Shown: piece by piece, positions 1 through 15,559 of the stretch
How positions within the stretch are numbered: position 1 is the first letter of the stretch
Layout: each line of letters begins with the position of its first letter
Origin: Cepaea nemoralis
Taxonomy: Eukaryota > Mollusca > Gastropoda > Stylommatophora > Helicidae
Length of the DNA stretch: 64,000 nucleotides
Reading direction: 5' to 3'
NCBI GenBank assembly: GCA_014155875.1
Contig: JACEFZ010006318.1
Location: 155,001 to 219,000, forward strand
Program-made: the position numbers and the translations under genes
Notes under the pieces: model-generated
Seen by the model: only the letters and a program-made list of their open reading frames with translations
Told to the model about the DNA's origin: nothing
The model's database searches: none

Positions 1-180
1 TCGGAGCGGGCGAGAGCTGGGAGCGGTTCGACCCCCGCTGGTGACTTGCGGGATAACTGAGCCGGCCGCTCAGAAAGCAATGGCAAACTACTGAGCGTAA
101 TCTTGCCAAGAAATCAACATACAGCTGAAAGATGCTGATGTTGACAGCGATATCCTGTAAAGGATATGCAAAACATTTTT
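1..180 (+). mobile_element. tRNA-derived SINE, family 1, 5' cut by window edge
   Basis: A B-box-like ggttcgaccccc lies near the start, followed by the core gcaatggcaaactac and ttgccaagaaatc, then the family tail tcctgtaaaggatatgc. The same order recurs in complete copies at 23898-24140 and 53730-53972. The A-box half of the head falls outside the window. Confidence 0.8.
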
Positions 181-1861
181 TTTCTATGCATCATTTTTGT
201 TATACTCTGGACATGCATTCGGCAGACTTACATTTGGTATTGTCAGATGTGTCACGTCTATGGAAACTATTAGTTTCTCAATAGTTGTAGATAATTATAT
301 TAAATATTTTTGCATTCATACTACTTATGTTGGAATATCTTCATATGCCTAATGTTTAAGTATATGTTGGATATATTTATTTGGTATATGGTAACTCAAT
401 AGGAAGAATTTGGTGGTATGCTAGTCTGTTCTTATGAGCAGTAAACTTAGACATATTGTCTATGGATTGGGTGCGAAGCAGAATTGTAATGGTGTGGACC
501 TTACCCACAATCGGTATTGGGTGTATGGCGTACGTAGCACTTTCAGTGTGTGGTGAACAAACATTTACGGTAACTAACAGAGGCCTACCACAGAGACTGA
601 TCACGGCACGTAAGCCCGCAGATGAGATACTATTATGATATCACTACTGACCCTTTGATCTGCTAAACTAACTTTTGAACAGAGTAGCTCCTAAAGAACC
701 GAGTGTTTGAATTAGTGACATAGACTTAGGACGATTCATTACTCATGACGGGACGTTACAAGGGATGGCCAAAAATTGTACTAATTACAGGCGTGTTCGA
801 CTACTGGAAAAGTCCTTCCAGACTCGACAGTAGGAGAGAGATGTAGAGGGAGAAAGAGGAGAGTCAACAGCAGTACAACTGGAAGATAAACACTGCCAGA
901 CTCTTCAATATGAGTGGTAGGGGGTGATAGACTCTATCTATTACCTAAGATTGTATTGATGTAGAACTAGATAATACACATTCTTAATTATCTCTTCCAA
1001 GCACTCAACAGGAGCCCAGATTTTCCCGTGCAGTGACACAGAGGAACGTGGTGGTGTCAGGACGGAACGATGTTGCAAAGACCTACTTGCTGTTCACATA
1101 TCTCACTTGTAATCAGGACACAGATACAGACAGGATACAAGTAACATTAGAGTTATGTACATACTTTCCATCAATTCACACTTATGTGTGTATATTGCAT
1201 AGTTGCATCATCATCATCGTGAAAAAACATCATATGTTTAATAATATTGATAGTAACTAAAGTTGAGTGTAGTTTGTCGTAAACTCAGTTATCCGTTATT
1301 TTCCAATTGTGCATAAATGTTTGTGTGTGTACATTGGCGGGGGATTACTTATACACCAGGGAGAGGAAACTTTTCAGGGGGTAAAAATCTGCTCTGACTA
1401 GTAATCCATTCGTAGATGTACACCTAGTCATCTAACTTTCACTTTCCCACTCTTTGTGAAAAATCAAGACCAGCTAATTTCATCTTTGTTCAACGAGCCA
1501 CTTTCAGCTGTACTGTTTGATATTCAGGGATTTAATCTGTAGTTCAGCCATATAGATGTCCCTAGTCAATTTCTGACAAATTGTGGTCTCGGTCAGAGAT
1601 CAACAATTGTCACTTTTGACAACCTGGGGTTGCTCGCCAGTGATAAATACTTCAACTAGGTGCCGGCAGCACCCCCACTTCTGACAGCTGGATGTGATGA
1701 TTGCTGAGATGAACCCAGAACCAGAGGCTCATCTCTGCACTAATGGAAGTCTCCTTTGATGCCAGGGTATGCTCATGTATTGCTTATGTCTATGCTTGAG
1801 GATCAAATGTTCTGTGTAGGTTATATTGGACATACACCTGTTGATAAAATGGATGCAGCTG
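181..1861. other. Unassigned AT-rich DNA
   Basis: No coding region, RNA gene or recognisable repeat could be supported here. Short open frames lack similarity to anything I recognise and have no splice-site support. Confidence 0.5.
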
Positions 1862-1888
1862 ATATCGCCACATGGAGAGAGTGAGATG

Positions 1889-2056
1889 GGTACTTTTGCC
1901 TTAATTCACCCCAAACAAACGTCACCAGCTATATTTAGGGTCACCAGCTATATTTAGCACTGACGGTGATCTCCTCTGTGTTCGGGTACAGTTCGTATCA
2001 GTGCGTTTCAATTTCCCCCACAGTGTTTCTTTGGGCTTTGGCCACCGTTTCTCTCT

Positions 2057-2141
<85 letters not shown>

Positions 2142-2624
2142 AGTTTTCTGGAACTGGCAGCAGCAGGCAGCAGGTGTCCACGACAAGCCAGAGTAGCGTT
2201 GCCTTTTCTGCAGCAGCATCATGGCATCTGACATTCTGCTAGACACTGTTCTCATAATCATGTCATCATGGTGCTATCGCTGACTGAGTTCCAGGACAGA
2301 TGGGAGATGCCGACGACGACGACGACATTCACCATGTATGTCGGCAGGATATCCTCCCGCTGAGACAAAGCGCACATGGCTGCAAGGCCTCGCGTCTCCC
2401 GTACAGACAGATCATCATCATTCTTTCGTATACTGCTGGTCTCAAGAGTTGACAAGCATTTCATTTGGCCAGTTACAGTTGGGGCGCGGGAGAATGTCGC
2501 AGAGAGCAACTGTTGCACACCGATAAAATTGCGCACCGAGCTACGGCGCAACACAGGGAACCCCTGGATGTGACGTCATACCCTGGGATTCCGTTTGTTT
2601 GGGGTGAATTAAGGCAAAAGTACC
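1889..2624. mobile_element. Small TIR DNA element (non-autonomous)
   Basis: The first 33 bases (1889-1921, starting ggtacttttgcc) are the exact reverse complement of the last 33 (2592-2624, ending ggcaaaagtacc). The 736-bp interval contains a GT/CT microsatellite and no transposase. Minisatellite sequence abuts both sides: one unit at about 1866-1888 and the main array from 2625. The element therefore appears to sit inside the array. Target duplication is ambiguous (gagatg on both sides, offset by two G). Superfamily not assigned. Confidence 0.7.
2050..2136. repeat. (GT)n(CT)n microsatellite
   Basis: About 24 GT dinucleotides followed by about 14 CT dinucleotides, inside the TIR element. Confidence 0.95.
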
Positions 2625-4545
2625 GGGAGATGTCAACACATGGAGAGACGTGAGATGTCATTACCATGGAGAGAGTGAGATGTATAACAGGAGGAGAGTG
2701 AGATGTATACACATGGAGAGAGTGATATGTTACATACATGGAGAGAGTGAGATGTCATACACATGGAGGGAGAGTGAGATGTCATCCACACATGGAGACA
2801 GTGAGAGTCATGCACATGAGAGAGTGAGATGTCAACAATGGAGAGAGTGAGATGTTTAAATACATGGGGAGAGTGAGATGTCAACACATGGAGGAGAGTG
2901 AGATGTCATACACATGGAGAGAGTGAGATGTCACAAAGGAGAGAGTGAGATGTCATTACACATGGAATGAGAGGAGATGTCATACAATGGGAGGTTGAGC
3001 GTTTTATACACATGGAAGAGCGTGAGATGTCATTACCCAATGGAGGGTTGAGATGTTATACACATGGAGAGAGGAGATGTCAACACATGGAGAGAGTGAG
3101 AATGTCAAACACAAGGAGAGAGTAGATGTCACACACAATGGAGAGAGGAGATGTCATACACATGGAGAGAGTGAGATGTCATACACATGGAGAGAGTGAG
3201 ATGTCATACACATGGAGAGAGTGAGATGTCATACACATGAGAGAGTGAGATGTCACACAGGAGAGTGAGATGTCATACACATGGAGAGAGTGAGATGTCA
3301 TACACATGGAGAGAGTGAGATGTCATACACATGGAGAGAGTGAGATGTCATACACATGGAGAGAGTGAGATGTCATACACATGGAGAGAGTGAGATGTCA
3401 TACACATGGAGAGAGTGAGATGTCATACACATGGAGAGAGTGAGATGTCATACACATGGAGAGAGTGAGATGTCATACACATGGAGAGAGTGAGATGTCA
3501 TACACATGGAGAGAGTGAGATGTCATACACATGGAGAGAGTGAGATGTCATACACATGGAGAGAGTGAGATGTCATACACATGGAGAGAGTGAGATGTCA
3601 TACACATGGAGAGAGTGAGATGTCATACACATGGAGAGAGTGAGATGTCATACACATGGAGAGAGTGAGATGTCATACACATGGAGAGAGTGAGATGTCA
3701 TACACATGGAGAGAGTGAGATGTCATACACATGGAGAGAGTGAGATGTCATACACATGGAGAGAGTGAGATGTCATACACATGGAGAGAGTGAGATGTCA
3801 TACACATGGAGAGAGTGAGATGTCATACACATGGAGAGAGTGAGATGTCATACACATGGAGAGAGTGAGATGTCATACACATGGAGAGAGTGAGATGTCA
3901 TACACATGGAGAGAGTGAGATGTCATACACATGGAGAGAGTGAGATGTCATACACATGGAGAGAGTGAGATGTCATCACACATGGAGAGAGTGAGATGTC
4001 ATACACATGGAGAGAGTGAGATGTCATACACATGGAGAGAGTGAGATGTCATACACATGGAGAGAGTGAGATGTCATACACATGGAGAGAGTGAGATGTC
4101 ATACACACAGAGAGAGTGAGATGTCATACACATGGAGAGAGTGAGATGTCATACACATGGAGAGAGTGAGATGTCATACACCATGGAGAGAGTGAGATTG
4201 TCATACACATGGAGAGAGTGAGATGTCATACACATGGAGAGAGTGAGATGTCATACACATGGAGAGAGTGAGATGTCATAACACATGGAGAGAGTGAGAT
4301 GTTATAACACATGGAGAGAGTGAGATGTCCATAACATTGAGAGAGTGAGATGTCATACACATGGGAGACGTGAGATGTCATACACATGGAGGAGAGTGAG
4401 ATGTCATACACACTGGAGAGAGAGGGAGATGTCACATACATGGGAGAGAGTTAGAGATGTCATACACATGGAGAGAGTGAGGATGTCATACACATGGAGA
4501 GAGTGAGATGTCATAGCACAATGGAGGAGAGTGAGATGTCATACA
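2625..4545. repeat. 25-bp minisatellite array, about 76 units
   Basis: The unit is atgtcatacacatggagaga plus gtgag. The middle (about 3250-4170) is almost perfectly homogeneous, whereas both edges (2625-3240 and 4170-4545) carry many 1-3 base indels. Decay at array ends is expected biologically, but the density of single-base indels also fits poorly polished long-read consensus. Confidence 0.95.
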
Positions 4546-4582
4546 AAACTCCACTGAAGACCACTCAAGATCAAGTCGGATG

Positions 4583-4750
4583 TGGCGTCAGCATGGCAGA
4601 ATGGATAAGAGCTCTCAGTCTTAAACTTCCGGTGTGCTGATGCGAGATAGAGGTTTCAACCCATACACCTGTCAGTTGGACTAAAATACTGACTTCTTGT
4701 CTTGACTGGAAACGTAAATGACAAGTACATCCGAAGTTGGAGAGGTTCGA
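4583..4750 (+). mobile_element. tRNA-derived SINE, family 2 (Leu/Ser-like head)
   Basis: It begins gtcagcatggcagaatggat (A-box-like) followed by a long variable-arm-like segment and a B-box-like ggtttcaaccc. The same head is seen at 20390-20610, 20815-21092, 29528-29645, 58045-58230 and 63500-63690. Confidence 0.65.
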
Positions 4751-4764
4751 TGGCAATAGGAAAG

Positions 4765-5560
4765 CTAATCACAAGCAAAATCAGTCAGTACGCTAGAAGT
4801 AGTAGCAAGTGTATGGACTTTGCTTGAGTTCAAAGCTAGTGAACGTGAAAAGATGACGGATGTGTCAGTTGAAAAGTGAAAATAGTCAGAGATGTCATTT
4901 AAACAGACAATGCAACCACTGTTGTCATCAGGCAAAGAAACAGATATTGCACACACAATGAAAAAACTAATCACACTTTGAAAATAATTTTACAGTGCTA
5001 AAAGACATGTTTATGGTCATGAAGCAGCACAGACACTTTCTATATCACATTATTATTGTAGCTTGTTTAAACTACTGTCGACAAGTGCGGAACTCCCAAC
5101 AACATATTGTAAAAACAAAAACACACTGTAGTAGTGTAATAAATTAGCAAATCAATACAACATAGTAGATTTAGGACCTGGAGGTGATGCATATAGAAGA
5201 ATCCAAAGAACAGGGCTGACATTGACTGAACAATGTACTCTTGTAAATAAAAATGCTTGTGTCATAAAATATTTGTCATGTATATACACAAAGTTGTGGA
5301 ATGTGGCACGGTTAAGTACAAATCATTAACATCAGCAACAGAAGTTCTTCAAATCGGTAATTCACCTTCACTAGTGGGAATAAATTAATGAAGACACACA
5401 CACAACATAGGTAAAATAACAACAGTAATAATAAAAGTCAACAATTGGGCACATTGGGTATATGGTTATAGTAAATATATTCACATGCTATAAAAACACA
5501 GGGGATTGGGCATTAGGCCCATCACTTTATTGGACTATATGGCACCAAGGTGATAATAGG
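4765..5560. other. 3' flank of ACP7 copy A, paralogous to 53.4-54.7 kb
   Basis: Blocks match the region 53400-54620 in order, for example tgaacaatgtac, the gcttg-cat-cataaaa stretch and ggaatgtggc. This shows the tandem duplication extended well beyond the last ACP7 exon. Minus-strand open frames of about 70-88 residues occur in both copies but are not convincingly conserved in frame, so no gene is called. Confidence 0.55.
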
Positions 5561-5684
5561 ATTTCTGTTACTCTGACTCTCGACTTTTCCCTCAAATCTG
5601 TGGTACACCATTTGACCAGGTTTAGTCAATCCAAATCTGTTTAAACATGTGATCATATCATCATGTGAGCTGCCCAAATGCTTA

Positions 5685-5870
5685 GGCATTGATTTTTTCT
5701 CCACAGATCTTGGTCCTTGGCGTTCCTGATCAACCTCGTTGATGATATTCCTCCATGCCATCCTCTCAGTCCATCCAGCATTATTTCTCTTGGTCTGCCT
5801 CTGCTTCTACTAACACTGATTCTTTCCAGTTGTTACAATGTTTTCCAGTGCTTGGAAAAACTCAGGACAA
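5685..5870 (-). mobile_element. Non-LTR retrotransposon 3' fragment
   Basis: The plus strand reads gatgatattcctccatgcca and continues as antisense of the C-terminal Arg-rich segment of the LINE family seen intact at 46383-46975. The paralogous position in the copy B flank, 55599-55745, has the same fragment, so this insertion predates the tandem duplication. Confidence 0.6.
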
Positions 5871-6189
5871 AACTCTGAATCAGCTAACCATCGCACTACC
5901 CAGTGTGATACTGTTGACAGGAGAGAAACAAACCAGATGGATACATATGAAAATGAACTGGATTTCATACACAACGTGTGTTTGATTGATTACTGAAGCA
6001 GTTTTTAAAACGTGGATAATAAAGAGGTAAAGGAAGTCCTATAGCTGGTTAGACAAATAAATCTGACTATGCTGAGGATTGAACCCGGACCATTGTCTTT
6101 GCAGTAAAGTGCACTAATCACTATTTAGCATTGCAAGACAATTAAACATTTTCTTTCTTGTAATTAGTGCCATAGATCTCCATAGCACC

Positions 6190-6460
6190 GTCGAGGATCC
6201 TGAAATACTTTGGGTAGATTTTTAACTCAAAATTTTGCCCGGGCAGCGCCGTTAGGCTACTATTTTTTTATTCCAACTGCCAAGGGATTTTTTGTGTGCA
6301 CAACAATACACACGAGCGACCGATCTCACGACCCAGAGACTAGCGGAAATTTTGTTACTAGAAGTCCACGTGAAAAAATCCCTGGCCCTCACCAGGGCTT
6401 TAACCCAGGACCTCCAGCACTCGAGGTGGACACCATACCTCAAGACCACTCAGCAACTCT
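6190..6460 (-). mobile_element. tRNA-derived SINE (Ser-like head)
   Basis: On the minus strand the head reads gttgctgagtggtcttgagg, followed by a B-box-like gggttaaagcc about 50 bases later. No other complete copy was seen in the window, so the family limits are approximate. Confidence 0.5.
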
Positions 6461-6461
6461 A

Positions 6462-6612
6462 GATGTTTAAATGGAATGTATATTTCTACAATTCACCTGC
6501 ATGTTTAAGTGTAAAGTATTACTTCTACAAGTCACCTGGATGCATAAGTGTAATGTATTACTTCTACATGTCACCTGAATGCTTAAGTGTAATGTATTGC
6601 TTCTACATTACT
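6462..6612. repeat. 39-bp tandem repeat, about 3.5 copies
   Basis: The unit starts cttctacaagtcacctggat and continues gcataagtgtaatgtatta. Copies differ at several positions. Confidence 0.85.
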
Positions 6613-7057
6613 TCAACAAGAGAGATGTGGTGTGAATGTATCAGTAATAAACTGGATTGCTGCAGATTTAAGGAGCAGGATAGTTGCCATTTCGTTGGAG
6701 GTTGGTCATCAAAGTCTCTGGGGAAAGTGTCTGGGCAACCCCAGATGTCCTGTGCTCACTGCTCACCTCTACTATTCACTATTTACACAACTGGCTAGCA
6801 TACAACCAAGCATGCTAAGTGTTCATTAGCTAATATTTAACTACTGACATACTTATTGTTCTTGCAACACCATAACTGGTGATAAACATTGTAGTGGTAG
6901 AACTAAACAAACATATTAAAGAAACTAATTGTGAAAGCATGATACAAGAAAAAAAAATAAAATTCCAGCACAATTAGAAAGCTCCCAGAACCTAATGATG
7001 ATTTTGGCGGTTATATAGTAAATATTAATAGGCATATCTGGCAAACACATTTCCTTC

Positions 7058-7134
7058 TTAAAGCATTTTCTTTGATGTTTTATATGGTTCATGCTGCTCC
7101 TTTATGAGTGTGAAACTGTCAATAATCTGGCCAC
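7058..7134 (-). pseudogene. ACP7-like: ACP7 copy A exon 11 (C-terminus), one base short at acceptor
   Basis: In the copy B frame it would read GGQIIDSFTLIKEQHEPYK and end KKML with TAA at 7058. After the ag acceptor copy A has gtggcc where copy B has ggtggcc, so the exon is 77 nt instead of 78 and the frame is lost if spliced here. Confidence 0.8.
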
Positions 7135-7139
7135 CTGAA

Positions 7140-8184
7140 ATGGAGAAGTAAGTCTCTAGTATGCAAGATAGTATCATAACCTTGTAATATTAGTCAATAC
7201 ATACACCATGTAATAATTGAACAGGAGCTTGCAATATGAAGGTGATAATTAATTGATTCTAAGGTAACAAAGTGATAATAATATGTGTTACAATGTTAAA
7301 TAATAGCATTGTTACAGTATATTTTTTTAAGATAACTTTGGTACAGAACAGAACTAAATGGCATGGTAGAAACACTAATGTGGATTCTCTCTAGAGAACT
7401 AAGCAAATTTCAGGGAATCTGGAGGTGATGAAAAAATGTTGGCATTGAATAAGATGCAACTGAGAAAATCAGGTAAGAGTGTCACCAGAAAATCCTTTCT
7501 CTATATCTACAAGGCAAAAAGAAAATATAAGGAGAACCAAAAAACATGGAAAAGAGAATTGCAGCTAGAGATGAGTATATGTGAAAAACATTGGAAAAAG
7601 AATTAAAGTAGACAGGAATAACAGGAAGACCTGGCATGAAATGTGTTGACGGGCCTATCCTCCAATGGGAGACACAAGGCAGAAGAAGAAGCACTTCAGA
7701 AAAGGCAGAAGAATTATTTAATCAGACACTAGTATTTGTGCTGGTATCCAACTGCTGTGTGTCATTCAATTATCATTCAGTGTTATTCAAGGCATGCAAG
7801 TAAAGGTACTTTTTCCAAAACTTGATGCATATTTGGTATATGGTGCTAGTCCCATACGTTTGACTAAAAGGCACTTGATGGGTGATGTGATTAATGTCAC
7901 ATTGGTTGCCATATTTTCCCCCAAGGATGTGTCCTGGTACCCATTTTAGACTAAGTCAGTCTTGGGGACCCAGGTTAATTTTTAAAAAATCTGGTTCAAT
8001 GAGAAATTGAAAATATGATCACTAGGGAAGCATGCTACCACTGTGCTACCATGACTCAATATAAGGCATGCACTTGGTAATTATTAGTAAAATAATATAA
8101 CAAAGTGCAGCATAAATTAACCATTTCGTTATGGAGCACACGGCGCGAAGCAGACTAAAGTTTTCTGGCATGGCCTATGAGAAG
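7140..8184. other. ACP7 copy A intron 10, distal part
   Basis: Paralogous to 58860-59640 in copy B (shared blocks such as gaaaatcctttctct and gacctg). Around 7490-7690 both copies contain a decayed LINE C-terminal remnant. A tRNA-like SINE remnant (minus strand gtagcacagtggtagcatgc) lies at about 8010-8060. Confidence 0.45.
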
Positions 8185-8520
8185 TAGAATGGAGCCAAGA
8201 ACCGACATCACAGCACATGGGGCGTTCCAATACCCACTCTGTTCTCATCTTCAACAACGAGCGACAAGTCACAATACTAATGGTACCAGTTGCAATTGAT
8301 TGTGTCCGTCTGACCTTTCCTTGGGGTACGGGAGTGTTGACCAGATCAATGGTCATCCCTTGATGCACCATTCTCTCCAGACAATGATAGTGTATCCGTT
8401 CTTCCACATTATAAACATCATCCCCAAGAGCACTGATTAAATCTGCCTTATCATGCACCTGTACTGCACCCAGCTGTGCAGATACAGCCAACTGGTCCCC
8501 CTGCTCGTTTCCTAACACAC
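8185..8520 (-). mobile_element. Non-LTR retrotransposon RNase H/C-terminal fragment
   Basis: The minus-strand frame reads GNEQGDQLAVSAQLGAV, VHDKADLISAL and ends CCDVGS, matching GNEQADRLADSAKLGG and ECCDVGS of the larger element at 31945-33835. It is the RNase H end of a Jockey/R1/I-like element. The copy B intron lacks it at the corresponding place (about 59690-59700), so it inserted after the tandem duplication. Confidence 0.8.
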
Positions 8521-8707
8521 AAGGAGTCCAAGGTAATAGTGATGAGAGAACAATAACACAATGTCCTGTAATGAGCTTCCAGACCAGGAGATAAAGAAAT
8601 GATACAGACTAGAAAGAAAAACAATCAACCAGGATGGTAGAGAAACATAAACTGGATGTCAAACACAGATATGGGTCTACCATCCACACTAAGTTATAAG
8701 AATATAT

Positions 8708-8928
8708 TTTTTTTTTGGTTCGCATATCCTTTACAGGACATTGCTGTCAACACCAGCATCTTTCAGCTGATTGTTGATTTCTTGGCAAGACTACGCTCAG
8801 TAGTTTGCCATTGCTTTATGAGCGACCAGCTCACATACCCCGTAAGTTACAGACGCAGAGAGAACCGCTACCAATTCTCGTGTAACGTCACGCTACTCAC
8901 GAGAGTATATGGGATTACGGAGAAAGTC
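8708..8928 (-). mobile_element. SINE family 1, 12-bp target duplication
   Basis: A 221-bp copy with a T-run at its left (A-tail on the minus strand) and the core ttgccattgctttctgagcg-type sequence. It is flanked by ataagaatatat at 8696-8707 and 8929-8940. Copy B keeps the empty site atgaaaatacat at 60108-60119. It is slightly truncated at the tRNA-head end. Confidence 0.88.
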
Positions 8929-9009
8929 ATAAGAATATATATTCAATAATAATTCTAAGTACCTTCATAATGTTGCTATTATAAGTGACTTCTGCCTGGT
9001 AGTACATAC

Positions 9010-9148
9010 CTTGTCATCTGACACCTGCTCCACATACAAATGTGTTGTTGTTGAAAATTTTCATACGTGTGTAGCCATAGTCACTGGAGCGAAAAGCTGA
9101 CCACTCAGGTGGGTCCTTCTCAAAATAGCTAACTCTTTCACTGCAGCC
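9010..9148 (-). pseudogene. ACP7-like: ACP7 copy A exon 10, +1 frameshift
   Basis: It encodes GCSERVSYFEKDPPEW, FRSSDYGYTRMKIFN, then an extra base in the ttgttgttg stretch (about 9042-9050; 139 nt versus 138 in copy B) shifts the frame to a TGA two codons before the exon end. Copy B reads on through HLYVEQVSDDK. Confidence 0.85.
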
Positions 9149-9319
9149 CTGAAAGCAATAAACATCCCTGGGGTAACTGCACTGCATCACACGCTTTGTT
9201 TTAGTTTAGAGAAGACTAACAGCTGACACTCCATTTCAAAATGTTGACAGGCAACACTGGGACTTTTAAGAAATAATATTCTAATGGAACATAAAGAAGG
9301 AACGAATGAACACATAAAC

Positions 9320-9420
9320 GAAACTAACTAACTAATTAATTAACTAACTAACTAACAACCTACCTAACTAACTAACTAACTACTTACCTATCTACCTAAC
9401 TAACTAACCAACTAAGTAAC
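9320..9420. repeat. (AACT)n-rich simple repeat
   Basis: Imperfect aact/acct tetranucleotides. Confidence 0.9.
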
Positions 9421-9434
9421 TTCCTCCCTCACTC

Positions 9435-9662
<228 letters not shown>

Positions 9663-10050
9663 CAGACAGACATACAGACAGACAGAGTGAAAAAGAAAAA
9701 GCAGGAAGGAGAGACAGAGATTTGTTTATATGTTGAGCTGTAATATAAGATAATCTAGCTACATTGTCATGAGCTTTACACAGATTGTTGCATCAACAGA
9801 TTTCTTGATATGTGCTGTGTTGCTTACTATACTGTGCAAACTTCACTTAAGAGCTGTATTTTACATTTGTTCTAGATCTGGAGTTAGCTAATATATGCAG
9901 GAACTGCACAGTAAAATAAACATAAATTCAAACAGAACAACATTAAATGCAATTAATGTAAGTTACAGGCAATGATTACAAGGATACTTTATCATTGGGT
10001 TAAGAGATCACATGTTTGAAGAAAGAGAACACCGAATTACTTCAACTTAC

Positions 10051-10122
10051 AGCAGATCCAGTAATTATATGAGTTATTCCACCAGGGTTCGTGTAAGGCT
10101 CATCATAGCTCCCATTTAACAC
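10051..10122 (-). CDS. ACP7-like: ACP7 copy A exon 9
   Basis: 72 nt, 24 codons, VLNGSYDEPYTNPGG then THIITGSA. The exon is identical base for base to copy B at 61346-61417, and the adjoining intron bases are also very similar. This suggests strong constraint or recent gene conversion. Confidence 0.93.
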
Positions 10123-10254
10123 CTGCAGAAATTAAATACTTTATCACCAAGCCAATTTTAAAGTGATATATAAAAGTACTGACTTTAGAACACAGTGTGT
10201 ATCATTACATGATATTGAACCAAAGGGTGGTAGCCCAAGTGCAGCTGTATCACG

Positions 10255-10615
10255 AACAACAACAAAAACACACAAATGACTGATCTAAGCACATAAATGA
10301 CTGAACTGAGCACACAGATGATTGATCTAACCACACATATGACTTAGCTGAGCATGTAAATGATTAATCTACCCACATATATGATTGATCTAATCACATA
10401 TATGTTTGATCTAACCACACTTATGCGAGATCTAACCAAACATATGAATGATCTCACCACACGGATGATTGATCTAAGCACATGAATGATTAATCTAACC
10501 ACACAAATGATTAATCTAACCACAAAAATGACTAATCTAAACATACAAATGACTGAGCTAAGTACACAGGTGACTGATCTATGCACATAGATGACTGATC
10601 TAAGCGCAAGACAAA
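10255..10615. repeat. 21-bp tandem repeat, about 17 copies
   Basis: Degenerate unit atgactgatctaagcacaca. Because the unit is a multiple of three it keeps a minus-strand open frame, which I do not consider coding. It lies in intron 8 of copy A next to exon 9; copy B lacks the array. Confidence 0.9.
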
Positions 10616-10917
10616 TGACCACAGTGTAGTTGTAGGAAAGGCAAAGATTCTTAGAAATGTAAGTTACAATAGAAACGTCTGTATTTCATGAAGGTACATT
10701 GAGGTATGATGAGGGTTAATATGGCCAGGGTATGCCAGAGATATCTCCAGTACCCATTTTATGAGGATGGGGCAATCTCGCAACTACAGTCAAATATAAA
10801 CTCAACCCTGCCACTACTGGCAGTAAGTATATTAACCACCAAACCACCATGGCTGACAAACAGCACTAACAGAATAAAAAAAGAAATGACCTTGTAGGAA
10901 AGGCAGGACCACAAGGA

Positions 10918-11440
10918 AAATATGAAAATATAACCAGCCAAGTGGACTTACCAAACACAGAAATGGGAAAGTACTCATCAACATTAAAGATAATGTGAAC
11001 AGATGGTATGAATGTTTTTGAAGGACTTCTAAATAGACCAGTTCCAAAAGATCCACATGATATTCAGCCTTTAGAAGTGGAGCTGCATATCAACTGTGAG
11101 AAACCATCTAAAGAAGAAATGAGAAAAGTTATCAAACTCCTCATAGATGGAGAAGCCGCTGGTCCAAATGGTATGTCAACAGAGGCTATTAAAGTCAATA
11201 TAACACCTCAGTTGAATTACTATTAAAATAATTTAGTAGAGTCTGGGTGACTGGAGAAAAGGATATCTGGTAAAGCAGCAAAAAGAATGGAGACCTGAGA
11301 GAGGAGTATGAAAATTACAAAGGAATAATGCTTATGTAGATTTCTGGGGAAATATTAAACAGGATCATTGTGGAGAGATTAAGAGTTGTCACTGGCAAAA
11401 AATTAAGGGATAAACAGGCACAGTTATAATCCTCAATGAA
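10918..11440 (+). mobile_element. Non-LTR reverse-transcriptase fragment
   Basis: The plus frame reads EGLLNRPVPKDPHDIQPL, KPSKEEMRKVIKLL, GEAAGPNGMSTEAIK, then after stops YKGIML, LNRIIVERLR and KLRDKQA. This is the N-terminal RT region (fingers) of an endonuclease-RT LINE. Several stops make it dead. Confidence 0.8.
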
Positions 11441-11581
11441 ATTAAACACTTAAAAATATCCTTCTCCTCAACATAGCTAACAACTTTCCATTATTTGCTC
11501 TTCAACATAACTAACTACTTTCAAATCAATCACCCATTTCTCAATATAACTAACTACTTAAAAAAAAAAAAAATGTGTGCA

Positions 11582-15011
<3,430 letters not shown>

Positions 15012-15018
15012 TTTTATT

Positions 15019-15261
15019 TTTTTTTTGGCGTTTCTATCCTGTTTCGTGATATTGCGGTCAACATCAGCATCTTTCAGCTGTATGTTGATTCCTAGCTAGA
15101 TTATGCCCATCAGCATGCCACTACTTTCTGAGCGACCGGCTCCATACTCTCATAAGTCACTGGCACGACTCGAACCACTTCTAATTCTCGTGCGCTCACG
15201 TCAACCATGAGAGTATTCGGGGTTACAGAGAAAGCTGCTAACCCCTCGGCCAGGGAGACCA

Positions 15262-15262
<1 letters not shown>
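15019..15262 (-). mobile_element. SINE family 1, diverged
   Basis: Contains the family tail and core in reverse (gtcaacatcagcatctttca, ctttctgagcgaccggct) and ends with the tRNA-like head complement cccctcggccagggagacca. A (TA)n run lies on each side. Confidence 0.82.

Positions 15263-15337
<75 letters not shown>
15263..15337. repeat. (TA)n microsatellite
   Basis: About 37 TA units, 70 bp from exon 8. Confidence 0.95.
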
Positions 15338-15340
<3 letters not shown>

Positions 15341-15406
15341 GTGAAGCTGGTGTTTCAGTTTTACATCAGCAAAACATACAGATACATCTGAATCTGAACA
15401 ACTTAC

Positions 15407-15535
15407 CTTCATGTTGTAGACAGGCCAAAGTCTTTCATAAGAATGTTCATGTGCCCAAATAGATAGATCCACACCTTGTTCATAAAAAAGGGGTTCTAGT
15501 CCTGGTATGTTTAGCAAAGGAACTCCAACACGAAT
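15407..15535 (-). CDS. ACP7-like: ACP7 copy A exon 8 (metal motif V)
   Basis: 129 nt, 43 codons. It encodes IRVGVPLLNIPG and GVDLSIWAHEHSYERLWP, the GHxH-type motif with Ala in place of Gly, as usual in ACP7. I count five nucleotide differences from exon 8 of copy B: four synonymous, one Ile/Val. Confidence 0.94.
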
Positions 15536-15559
15536 CTATCAAGATTATAACACGTTTTA

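Noticed and set aside
2625..4545. Regularly spaced repeats as a CRISPR-like array
   Set aside because: The 25-bp units are directly contiguous without unique spacers, and the sequence is eukaryotic.
4765..4974. Separate gene downstream of ACP7 in both paralogues
   Set aside because: The DNA is paralogous but the frames are not conserved between the two copies, and splice borders are not shared.
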